Shown here: piece by piece, positions 39,374-48,936 of the stretch
Layout: the number at the start of each line of letters is the position of its first letter
Numbering within the stretch: the stretch's first letter is position 1
Source of the DNA: Mesorhizobium sp. M1D.F.Ca.ET.043.01.1.1
Lineage (GTDB): Bacteria > Pseudomonadota > Alphaproteobacteria > Rhizobiales > Rhizobiaceae
Reading direction: 5' to 3'
Assembly (NCBI RefSeq): GCF_003952385.1
Contig: NZ_CP034444.1
Span: 4,092,001 to 4,156,000, forward strand
Length of the DNA stretch: 64,000 nucleotides
The notes under the pieces: model-generated
Told to the model about the DNA's origin: nothing
Seen by the model: only the letters and a program-made list of their open reading frames with translations
Databases searched by the model: none
Position numbers and translations under genes: made by a program

Positions 39374-39427
39374 CGCCCGCCGCTTTGCCGGGCAGGCCCT
39401 CGGGCCCGCCCGGCAAAGCGGCGGGCG
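39374..39427. repeat. 20-bp-arm hairpin upstream of the recombinase operon
   Basis: Perfect inverted repeat: GCCCGCCGCTTTGCCGGGC and its complement, extended to 20 bp by one more pair, with a 14-base spacer. It lies 19 bases upstream of the first recombinase ATG and about 75 bases inside the right end of the element. Could regulate the operon or be an accessory recombination site. Confidence 0.75.
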
Positions 39428-39501
39428 TCCCACGCAACCAAAACTGTCCTGATTCTAGTTCAGGAAGATGACAGAAAGGACGCGCTGGAGACGGGTCCTA
39501 A

Positions 39502-39846
39502 CACGAGCTTGGACACTGGACCGGCCACCCGAGGCGACTCGCGCGCGACCTGTCCGGCTCCTTCGGGTCCAACACCTATGCGCGCGAGGAACTGGTCGCC
39601 GAAATCGCATCAGCCTTCATCTGCAGCAGTCTCGGCATCGAGCCGAGCGTGCGCCATGCCGACTACATCGGCTCATGGCTGACGGTTTTGCGCGAGGACA
39701 ACCGCGCCATCTTCCGCGCCGCAAGCCATGCCTCGAAAGCCGCCGATTTCCTGCTTGGCCGCAATGTCGATGTCGAAGGCGAGGCACATGCCGAAACCGC
39801 CTATGGGAGCGCGCAATCCTCACACGCGACCGCCTTGCGCCTCTGA
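39502..39846 (+). pseudogene. ardC: 3' part of disrupted ardC
   Basis: 115 codons (including stop) that continue the ArdC zincin-like domain: HELGHWTGHPRRLARDLSGS then TYAREELVAEIASAFIC and YIGSWLTVLREDN. It has no start of its own. Joined to 32586-33248 it gives a protein of about 333 residues, the normal ArdC length. An in-frame ATG at 39649 is not preceded by a ribosome binding site. Confidence 0.9.
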
Positions 39847-39946
39847 TGACGCAAAGCCGCGCGCAACCAACTCGACAGTTCTTTTGAGGTTGCCCTAACG
39901 CCGATGGCCGGCGTTGGCGTCGATCGTTCATCGGACCGAGGTTCGC

Positions 39947-39978
39947 AAAAAAAGAGGGCGGCATTGATGCCGCCCTCT
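39947..39978 (-). terminator. rho-independent terminator of groESL
   Basis: On the minus strand AGAGGGCGGC-ATCAAT-GCCGCCCTCT forms a 10-bp stem followed by seven T. It lies 26 bases after the groEL stop. Confidence 0.93.
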
Positions 39979-40003
39979 CGTTGCGAAAGCTGCCAGAGCT
40001 GGA

Positions 40004-42018
<2,015 letters not shown>

Positions 42019-42057
42019 TTTCGGATTTTTCCCTGGTGCGCTGTTGAGGGGTTTTTG

Positions 42058-42084
42058 TTAGCACTCGCGATGGACGAGTGCTAA
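42058..42084 (-). promoter_or_regulatory. CIRCE element (HrcA operator)
   Basis: TTAGCACTC-N9-GAGTGCTAA is an exact CIRCE, 40 bases upstream of the groES ATG. Confidence 0.97.
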
Positions 42085-42428
42085 CGCGATAGTGAGGTAG
42101 GCTGTAAGCGGGCACTCGTCAAGACGGACGAGGGCAGGCGAGGAGCTCTGGCCCCCTCCCCGGTGGAACCCAACGCATACGCGGCATCCGCGTTGATGGC
42201 TGCGAGCCCCACATTTCCATTGAATTCGGCGTCATGACGCCAACTTGCTCGCGCCGCTTCCAAGTCGTCAGTCGTGCTGCCGTCAGCACGAACATAGGGC
42301 TGCGCTTCACTTCCCGTCGAAGCCGCGGCAAGCAGCGTCGCCGTCAGCACGCTCCTTTGCAGATGCTTGCCAAAGGTGGACAGTGAGCGCACCTGCGCCG
42401 GGCTGTTGGTGCGAACGTAAGACGTCAT
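42081..42428 (-). pseudogene. N-terminal fragment of an autotransporter subtilisin
   Basis: Starts at ATG 42428 with AAAGGAG upstream and a signal peptide ending near GSEA. Then AARASWRHDAEFNGNVGLA and INADAAYALGSTGEG, the segment that precedes the catalytic Asp in S8-type autotransporter peptidases. After this the reading changes to unrelated residues and stops, so the peptidase and barrel domains are lost. The 3' end overlaps the CIRCE element of groESL, which suggests the deletion brought the two together. Confidence 0.55.
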
Positions 42429-43257
42429 TGACAACTCCTTTTTGCAAGTCGAGCCCCTTCTCCACCTTCGGCCGCCGTCGACGCGAAGAAGTCCGCATCG
42501 CGTTGAAGACGAGCTGCGAAAAAGAGAAAGATGTGTTTGATGGCTGCGGCCCCAACGGTGCCTTCAGATTTGAGATCACTTCCGCCGCGAGCGGCTGAAG
42601 CTCCTCGCAACGTCAAATCGAATCTGCTGCCAAGCCTCCAGGAAAGGAGAGCATTGCTCATCTCGCGCTTGTGCATGCAGTCAACCTTCGATCCGTGTTG
42701 CCACATCAAGAGCAAATGCCGTGCCAAAGCTCACTGGGAAGTGAACGCATGGCTCTCCCTGAAAACCTCACAAATCCAGCATGGTCAATTGTGCGGAACC
42801 CGACATGCGTCTTCTGCCACTGTCAGCTTTCGGACAGGCATGACGCGTTTCGCGCCGACCACCGGTCGATCGGTTTTGGGGCCGGTCTGTTCGCCTCATA
42901 AGAGCGCGTTACATTGCGTAGCGGTTTCCCGAGCGCCGCCACATGACACTGGACCTGCAGGTAGCACCGGCTTCTCATCCAGCCTTACTTTGGCCCCCTC
43001 GCGTATCAAATTCCCGCTGGCGAGCCCTGCTTTCATAGATCGCACCATGCCGGATGTCTGCTCTGGCGCCCGACCCGCTGGCACGATCTCGATCCGGCAT
43101 AAGGGCGCAGCATCTTTGCAGGCCGTTTCATCCCGGCGTCCTGCTTGGCTGACAGACCGCACTTGGCGAGCGGTCTCCATGCTCTCTCCAAGGACCATCC
43201 CTGCGGCTGGCTTGTCGACCTATGGGCGGGTCCGGCCGCCCGAAACCCTCGCGCCAT
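42429..43257. other. no gene recognised
   Basis: A 303-codon plus-strand open frame (42531-43442) crosses this region, but it has no ribosome binding site, resembles nothing known and ends inside the next real gene in another frame. I treat it as accidental. Confidence 0.45.
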
Positions 43258-43318
43258 CAGCTTTTTTCCCCGCCGCCTGCGGCGGCTTCCTCGCGCCGCT
43301 TCGCTCACAAAAAAGCTG
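43258..43318. repeat. stem-loop leader upstream of DUF736 gene
   Basis: Perfect 10-bp inverted repeat CAGCTTTTTT (43258-43267) and AAAAAAGCTG (43309-43318) enclosing a second hairpin, GCCGCC-TGC-GGCGGC. It lies 120 bases before the DUF736 gene. The nearby phrasing (TCGCTCAC, GGGTCCTTCACT) recalls the ardC leaders. Confidence 0.7.
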
Positions 43319-43438
43319 CCCGCTCGGGTCCTTCACTGTCGCTGCGGCCCTGTCGGATTCAGGCGGTCCTGACGCGCCCATTACGGTGCGCCATCGCAGG
43401 GGATGGTCCCCGGCGAAACCACAAAAGGAGACTTCGAA

Positions 43439-43762
43439 ATGACCGCGATCGGTTACGTCAACAAGCAGGAAAACGGCGCCTACAAGGGCCAGTTCAAGAC
43501 GCTCAGCGTCCGCGCCGACATCGATATCGTCCCCAACCAGGCCAAGAGCGCCGATAACCATCCCGACTTCCGGGTGCTTACGCAAGGGGTCGAAGTCGGC
43601 GCTGGCTGGATCCGCACCGGCGAGACTTCCGGCAAGGATTATGTGAGCCTGTCGATTGCAGCGCCGGAGTTCGGACCGCGCAAGCTCTACGCCAATCTCG
43701 GCCGAGCCGCCGGCCAGGACGATCACGACACCTACGCCATCATCTGGAACCCGGCCGACTGA
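43439..43762 (+). CDS. DUF736 family protein
   Basis: 107 residues starting at ATG 43439 behind AAAAGGAG. Typical DUF736: IGYVNKQENGAYKGQFKTLS, then YVSLSIAAPEFGPRKLYANL and a closing YAIIWNP. These small proteins are found beside conjugation and replication genes of rhizobial plasmids and ICEs. Function unknown. Confidence 0.9.
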   Translation: MTAIGYVNKQENGAYKGQFKTLSVRADIDIVPNQAKSADNHPDFRVLTQGVEVGAGWIRTGETSGKDYVSLSIAAPEFGPRKLYANLGRAAGQDDHDTYAIIWNPAD

Positions 43763-43943
43763 CCGGCCGAGATAAGAGCCTCGCGCCGCAGCCCCGGCGC
43801 GGGGCTCATTCCCAGGAGTTCCACCCAAACCCCGTCCGCCCTAAAGGGCGGCGAAAACTCTCCCCCGACTCTTCGCCCGTCCCCGAGACGATCTCCCTCG
43901 CCCATCCTCGCCCTCGCTTGTCCGAAGCGAAACGAGGATCATC

Positions 43944-44213
43944 ATGGACGACGAAAACGAACGCGCGGCCCGCGCGAAAAAGGGCAGCCCGTTTCTCAGC
44001 ACAGCCCAAGCCGCCTTCTATATCGGGCTCTCCCAGCGCACGCTCGAAAAGATGCGGCTCAAGGGCGGCGGCCCGAAATTCCGCAAGCACGGCCGCTATG
44101 TCCGCTATCACATCGACGAACTCGACCATTGGTCGAAAGGACACCCGCAGCACTCCATCGCCGGCGATGGCAAGGCCGGTTCCGGCCAGGGCGGCACGGG
44201 AGGCCGTTCATGA
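43944..44213 (+). CDS. helix-turn-helix (excisionase-like) protein
   Basis: 89 residues. A MerR/excisionase-type winged helix: FLSTAQAAFYIGLSQRTLEK and PKFRKHGRYVRYHIDELDHW. In related conjugative regions this gene is followed by repA, parA and a DUF2840 gene before traF. Here it runs straight into traF with an ATGA overlap, and its Gly/Ser-rich tail (GSGQGGTGGRS) does not look like the family's normal end, so it may be a fusion left by a deletion. Confidence 0.78.
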   Translation: MDDENERAARAKKGSPFLSTAQAAFYIGLSQRTLEKMRLKGGGPKFRKHGRYVRYHIDELDHWSKGHPQHSIAGDGKAGSGQGGTGGRS

Positions 44214-44758
44214 GGCGGCGCCCTTCCATCCATCTGATCGGCAGCCGCCTGAGGCGTGTTCGAGCCCGTAAGACGGTCGCCTTGGCCGCGGCCGGTCTCG
44301 GTCTTTTGGGCTTCACGGCGCTGGGAAAGCCCGCCCCTTGGCTGGTCTGGAACGCCTCGGCCAGCGCGCCGATCGGCCTTTACCGCATCGCTGCGGGAGC
44401 GCTGGCGCGTGGCGATCTCGTGCTCGTGCGCCCGCCTGAATACGCGGCGTATCTCGCCGCCGAGCGCAGCTATCTGCCTCGCAATGTGCCGCTGGCAAAA
44501 CGTCTTGCAGCGCTGCCGGACGATAATGTCTGCGCCTTCAATGACGCCATCATCATCGGCGGCGACATCGTCGCGCGCCGGCTCAAAATCGACGCCGAAG
44601 GCCGACCTTTGCCATGGTGGAACGGCTGCCGAGCGCTCGGGGATAACGAGGTTTTCCTGCTCGGCAGCGACAAAAACCGCTCCTTCGACAGCCGCTATTT
44701 CGGGCCTGTTCCCACTCAAAATGTCATCGGGAGGCTCGTACCACTATGGACCGAGTGA
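44210..44758 (+). CDS. traF: TraF, S26-type conjugal transfer peptidase
   Basis: 182 residues. One N-terminal membrane helix (TVALAAAGLGLLGFTAL), then the S26 catalytic pair: Ser in NASASAPIGLYRI and Lys in the KRLAALPDDNV region, and the GSDKNRSFDSRYFGPV box near the end. TraF matures the conjugative pilin in RP4/Ti-type systems. ATG 44210 is chosen for the ATGA overlap with the previous gene; it overlaps the next gene by 13 bases. Confidence 0.88.
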   Translation: MRRRPSIHLIGSRLRRVRARKTVALAAAGLGLLGFTALGKPAPWLVWNASASAPIGLYRIAAGALARGDLVLVRPPEYAAYLAAERSYLPRNVPLAKRLAALPDDNVCAFNDAIIIGGDIVARRLKIDAEGRPLPWWNGCRALGDNEVFLLGSDKNRSFDSRYFGPVPTQNVIGRLVPLWTE

Positions 44759-45429
44759 CCCTCCTCTTGTTGGGCATGATCGCCATTGCGCCATGCGCCT
44801 GTTCCGCCTCGACCGGCGCTGAGCCGGTCGCCATCTCCCAAAGTCCGCAGCTGCGAAAGTGGCAGACGTTGGTATCGGAAGCAAGCCGGCGCTTCCATAT
44901 TCCCCAAGCCTGGATCTATGCCGTCATGGCTGCCGAAAGCGGCGGCAAGACAATGCGCGGCGGCCGCCCCATCACCTCCCCCGCTGGCGCCATGGGCCTC
45001 ATGCAGGTGATGCCCGGCACCTATGAAGAGATGCGGGTCGAACACGGCCTTGGGCCTAACCCCCACGATCCGCGCGACAATATCCTGGCCGGCACGGCCT
45101 ATCTCAGTGCCATGTATGACCGCTTCGGATTTCCTGGCCTGTTTGGCGCCTACAATGCCGGTCCCGAGCGCTACGACGAGCATTTGAAGCGTGGCAAACC
45201 GCTGCCAGAAGAGACCGTCGAGTACCTCGACCAACTCAAGGCGGCCGGAGTTTCGGCGGCCGACATCGAGGCGTTCGAAAGCCAATCTGTCGCTCCAAAG
45301 GCGCAAATCGCTCCTCTCGGACGGTCGCTGTTCTTCATTCATGACGGTGTTCACTCAGGCGTGCGAAACGGCGATCTCTTCGTGCCGCTCGGCAAGGACG
45401 GCGCGCAGCCGAAGGAGCCGGTGCGTTAG
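44746..45429 (+). CDS. lytic transglycosylase (VirB1-like)
   Basis: 227 residues with a signal peptide or lipobox (IAIAPCACSAS) and an SLT domain: WIYAVMAAESGGKT with the catalytic Glu, SPAGAMGLMQVMPGT and FGAYNAGPERY. Opens the peptidoglycan for assembly of the conjugation channel. Part of the traF-slt-relaxase operon. Confidence 0.9.
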   Translation: MDRVTLLLLGMIAIAPCACSASTGAEPVAISQSPQLRKWQTLVSEASRRFHIPQAWIYAVMAAESGGKTMRGGRPITSPAGAMGLMQVMPGTYEEMRVEHGLGPNPHDPRDNILAGTAYLSAMYDRFGFPGLFGAYNAGPERYDEHLKRGKPLPEETVEYLDQLKAAGVSAADIEAFESQSVAPKAQIAPLGRSLFFIHDGVHSGVRNGDLFVPLGKDGAQPKEPVR

Positions 45430-45607
45430 CCATGGCGGACGGGGGCGCGTCTGGCGGGGCTGGGCGCGGAAGGCAAGATAAAGGTACCGCCTCCAGGAGG
45501 CGGTTAAATCTTTGTCTGCACATCGTTTTTCCGGGAGGCTGCCGCCGGTGCCAAGAGGGTTTGACGTGTAAGTGTCTGATTTTGCTTGATATGTCTGGGA
45601 GGCTCGC

Positions 45608-47578
45608 ATTAAGGATGACGAGTTCAGGCCGAAGCTCGGCAAAATCGGGTCGCGCGGCTCGAAGGCCGGCAAACGCTATGCCGGCCAGGTTCGTGCGGCG
45701 ATCAACCGGGCTGGCGGCCGGCCGCAACGCGGTGGTCGCTTCACAGGAAGCCGGACAGGGCGCGGCGGGGCGGCCGCCGCACTGCTGAAATCGCGCGACC
45801 GGTATGCCGCCTTCCGCCAGCGCCGGGTGATCGTCAAGGCGCGGGTCGTCAAGCTCGCCGGCAAGGGCGCGGACGGGGCGCGTGCCCATCTACGCTATCT
45901 TCAGCGCGACGGGGTCACCCGCGAAGGTGAACCTGGCGAGCTCTACGGCGCCGACAGCGGCCGCGTCGACGGCAAGGCGTTCATCGATCGCGCGGACGGC
46001 GACCGCCATCAGTTCCGCTTCATCGTCGCTGCCGAAGACGGCATCGAGTACGACGACCTCAAGGCGCTGACGCGGCGGCTCATGGCGCAGATGCAGGAAG
46101 ACCTCGGCACGAAGCTCGACTGGGTCGCGGTCGATCATTTCAACACCGGCCACCCGCACAGCCACATCATCGTCCGTGGCAGGGACGACCGTGGCGAGAA
46201 CCTGGTCATCGCGCGCGAATATATCTCATCTGGCATCCGCGAGCGGGCGGCCGAGCTGGTCAGCCTCGATCTCGGTCCGCGAACCGACCGCGAGATTGAG
46301 CTTCGCCTGCGCCGGGAAATGGAGCAGGAACGCTTCACCAGCATCGACCGTCGGCTGCTCAGCATGCGTGATGATGACGGCCTGGTCTCGCCGGGCGGTC
46401 CCGACGCCATTCGCCAGACGCTGCACCAGGGACGGCTGCGCAAGCTCGAGCGGATGGGTCTGGCCGCGGAGGTCGGCGCTGGCTCCTGGCGCCTCGACGA
46501 TGAGCTCGAAGCCACGCTGCGCCGCACCGGCGAACGCGGCGACATCATCAAGACCATGCACCGCGAACTGACCGGCAAGGGGCTTGCCCGCAGGGCCGCC
46601 GACTGGGTGATCCACGATCGATCCGGCGAGCCCGTCCAGTCTCTCGTCGGTCGCGTTGTCGCGCGTGGACTGGCCGACGAGATCAATGACCGCCATTACA
46701 TGATCGTCGACGCCGTCGACGGTAAGAGCCATTGGATCAACATCGGTAGAGGCGAGGCGATGGAAACGATGCCTAATGGCTGCATCGTGCGTGTCGCGCC
46801 AAGGAACACCGAGCCGAGGCAGGTCGATCGTACCATCGCCGAAATCGCCGCCGCGCATGGCGGCCGTTACGACGTCGATATGCACCTGAAGCATGACCCA
46901 TCCGCCACCGAGAGCTTTGCGCGAACGCATGTGCGGCGGCTGGAGGCGATCCGCCGCGCGACCGGCGGCGTCGAGCGAGAGCCGAACGGCACCTGGCTCA
47001 TCGCGCCGGACCATCTCGATCGCGTCGCGAATTATGAGGGCCAGCGGGCCAGGGCCGAGCCTGTCGTTGCCGACAAGCTCTCCTCAATGGCGCTGGAGCG
47101 ACAGGTCAGCTTCAACGGCGCCACCTGGCTCGACCGGGAGCTGGTTGCCGATAGACCCGAGCCTTTGCACGGATCCGGCTTCGGCCGCGACGTGAGAGAG
47201 GCGCAAGCTCGCCGGCGGCAGTGGCTGATCGCGCAAGGCCTCGCGCATAAAGAACAGGATGGGATCGTCTATCGAGCCAACATGCTTTCGATCCTGCGCC
47301 AGCGAGAACTGAACCGTGTTGCTGGCCAACTGTCGGAGGAACTTGGCCTGCCCTATGCCGAAGCGCGATCCGGAGGACGAGTAGAGGGTACGCTCCGCCG
47401 CTCCGTCGAGCTTGCCAGCGGAAAATATGCCGTCGTTGAAAAGTCGCGCGAGTTCACGCTGGTGCCATGGCGGCCGGTGCTTGAGCGCCATGTGGGCAAG
47501 GAGGTCTCCGGTGTCGTAAGTGGGGAGGGGATTTCATGGACCGTCGGCCGGCAAAGGAGCGGACCTGGTGTTTCGTGA
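45608..47578 (+). CDS. rlxS: relaxase/mobilisation nuclease (RlxS, VirD2-like)
   Basis: 656 residues if started at ATT 45608. The family N-terminus (KDDEFRPKLGKIGSRGSKAG, KRYAGQV) begins exactly there, GGGAGG lies five bases upstream, and the frame is closed by TGA 18 bases further up, with no ATG, GTG or TTG before residue 74. The first ordinary start is GTG 45827, which would drop 73 basic residues. Relaxase motifs: ARAHLRYLQRDG, and the metal-binding triple-His HFNTGHPHSHIIVRG. C-terminus normal, ending WTVGRQRSGPGVS. Makes the nick at oriT and pilots DNA. Expression may be reduced by the ATT start. Confidence 0.87.
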   Translation: MKDDEFRPKLGKIGSRGSKAGKRYAGQVRAAINRAGGRPQRGGRFTGSRTGRGGAAAALLKSRDRYAAFRQRRVIVKARVVKLAGKGADGARAHLRYLQRDGVTREGEPGELYGADSGRVDGKAFIDRADGDRHQFRFIVAAEDGIEYDDLKALTRRLMAQMQEDLGTKLDWVAVDHFNTGHPHSHIIVRGRDDRGENLVIAREYISSGIRERAAELVSLDLGPRTDREIELRLRREMEQERFTSIDRRLLSMRDDDGLVSPGGPDAIRQTLHQGRLRKLERMGLAAEVGAGSWRLDDELEATLRRTGERGDIIKTMHRELTGKGLARRAADWVIHDRSGEPVQSLVGRVVARGLADEINDRHYMIVDAVDGKSHWINIGRGEAMETMPNGCIVRVAPRNTEPRQVDRTIAEIAAAHGGRYDVDMHLKHDPSATESFARTHVRRLEAIRRATGGVEREPNGTWLIAPDHLDRVANYEGQRARAEPVVADKLSSMALERQVSFNGATWLDRELVADRPEPLHGSGFGRDVREAQARRRQWLIAQGLAHKEQDGIVYRANMLSILRQRELNRVAGQLSEELGLPYAEARSGGRVEGTLRRSVELASGKYAVVEKSREFTLVPWRPVLERHVGKEVSGVVSGEGISWTVGRQRSGPGVS

Positions 47579-47933
47579 GATGGTGTACAGCTTTTTAGCC
47601 AGCGGCGCGGGCAGCCATGCGAGCCCGCGTAGACCTTATGGCCGCACGCCCGCAATCGGTCGCATGGACCTGCCAGGCGGGGCGGCTTTGGAGCGTTCGG
47701 ACCCGACACGCTGCGTGAGTGGCCAGACTTCGAGCGCTCGAAGATGCGGACTGTTGTCTGCTGGCCGGCGTTATTCCGGCTGGCCTATGACCGCGGCGCA
47801 ACAGTTCACCGCTGAAGTTGCCACGGGCGAACATCGACAAGAGAAAAAACACCATTGCGCGATACAAATCGCCGTTGAAAGCGTTTAGGTTGCATGCGCT
47901 TCGCCAAGTAAACGGATACCCCAGAAGAGAGCC
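47579..47933. other. no gene recognised
   Basis: 355 bases after the relaxase stop, where traG would be expected. No gene is supported. This is the left edge of the accessory insert. Confidence 0.45.
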
Positions 47934-48887
47934 ATGACCACGGCCCGCCATATCGTGACGCTGCTTAAAAGCCACATTGCCGGCGACGAGGATCGTTTCC
48001 TCTCTATCGCGATGCAGCTTGCTGCGCATGAGGCACGTCAAGGCCATGGTAAGCTTGCTCAGGAGCTCAAGGATCTGGTCGACGCAGCCAAGAGCAGGGA
48101 CGCCCGGATTGTCAAGAGCAGTCGGCCGGTTCCCCTTTTTCAGCCAAAGGGCGAGCTCGCAGGGCTCCTGCATGTGCGCTATCCGGACCTGCGACTGACC
48201 GACATGATTTTGCCGGACAGTCTGCGCTCGCGCCTGCACCGCGTGCTGGGAGAGCAGCGCCAACAAGCAAGCTTGCGCGAGCACGGGCTTGTTCCCCGTC
48301 GCAAACTGCTTCTGGTCGGCCCGCCAGGATCAGGCAAGACGATGACCGCATCGGCATTGGCCGGGGAGCTTCATCTGCCCCTTTTCACGATCGTCCTCGA
48401 TGGTTTGATCACCAAGTTCATGGGAGAGACTGCCGGAAAGCTGCGGCTTGTTTTTGATGCAATGCAGGCGACGCGGGGCGTCTACTTCTTTGACGAATTC
48501 GATGCCATCGGCGCGCGTCGAGGCGAACGCCAGGATGTTGGCGAGATTCGGCGCGTGCTGAATTCGTTTCTGCAGTTTCTCGAGCAAGACGACAGCCACA
48601 GCCTGATTATTGCGGCAACAAATCATCCCGAGCTGCTCGACAGAGCTTTGTTCCGCCGTTTCGACGATGTCATCGAATACGCCGTGCCCGATCGGCCGAT
48701 TATAGAGGCGCTGCTTCGGGCTCGACTCGACCGCTTCGACACCAGAGGGCTTGCCTGGAACGAGGCGATCTCTCAGGCAGAGAGACTGTCGCAGGCCGAG
48801 ATCACGCGCGCGGCCGACGACGCTGCAAAAACCATCATATTGCGGGGGGGAAGCGGATCACCTCGGAAGCGCTCATCGACGCTCTGA
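47934..48887 (+). CDS. AAA ATPase with 3' frameshift at a G7 run
   Basis: 317 residues as read. Classical AAA fold: Walker A LLVGPPGSGKTMTAS near residue 125, Walker B VYFFDEFDAIG, sensor 1 IIAATNHPELLD and the Arg-finger-like ALFRRFDDVIEY. At 48844-48850 seven G follow CG; one more G would restore a natural end in the other frame (KRITSEALIDALKERRQASL, stop at 48917-48919). As read it ends GSGSPRKRSSTL. It lies 17 bases (from the restored stop) before a subtilisin gene, a pairing seen repeatedly in bacteria and suspected to act in stress or defence. The core ATPase is intact, so the protein may still work. Confidence 0.82.
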   Translation: MTTARHIVTLLKSHIAGDEDRFLSIAMQLAAHEARQGHGKLAQELKDLVDAAKSRDARIVKSSRPVPLFQPKGELAGLLHVRYPDLRLTDMILPDSLRSRLHRVLGEQRQQASLREHGLVPRRKLLLVGPPGSGKTMTASALAGELHLPLFTIVLDGLITKFMGETAGKLRLVFDAMQATRGVYFFDEFDAIGARRGERQDVGEIRRVLNSFLQFLEQDDSHSLIIAATNHPELLDRALFRRFDDVIEYAVPDRPIIEALLRARLDRFDTRGLAWNEAISQAERLSQAEITRAADDAAKTIILRGGSGSPRKRSSTL

Positions 48888-48936
48888 AGGAACGCCGGCA
48901 GGCGTCGCTGTTTGAGTAGCGACAGCACAGATCATA

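Larger units (their letters stand above)
33249..39501 (-). mobile_element. 6.25-kb recombinase-trio element inserted in ardC
   Basis: Removing this segment restores an uninterrupted ardC frame with an HELGH motif. The outer bases are inverted: TTAGG at the left, CCTAA at the right, each followed inward after 13 or 15 bases by GTCCTT(C/T)C. The flanks are near-identical six-base repeats, CATGAG (33243-33248) and CACGAG (39502-39507), as left by tyrosine recombinases that exchange strands over a short core. Cargo: a second ardC (plus), and on the minus strand three tandem tyrosine recombinases followed by a small helical protein, the make-up of RIT/Tn554-like elements. Confidence 0.85.

Noticed and set aside
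42531..43442. 303-codon plus-strand open frame before DUF736
   Set aside because: No ribosome binding site, no recognisable protein features, and it covers the stem-loop leader.
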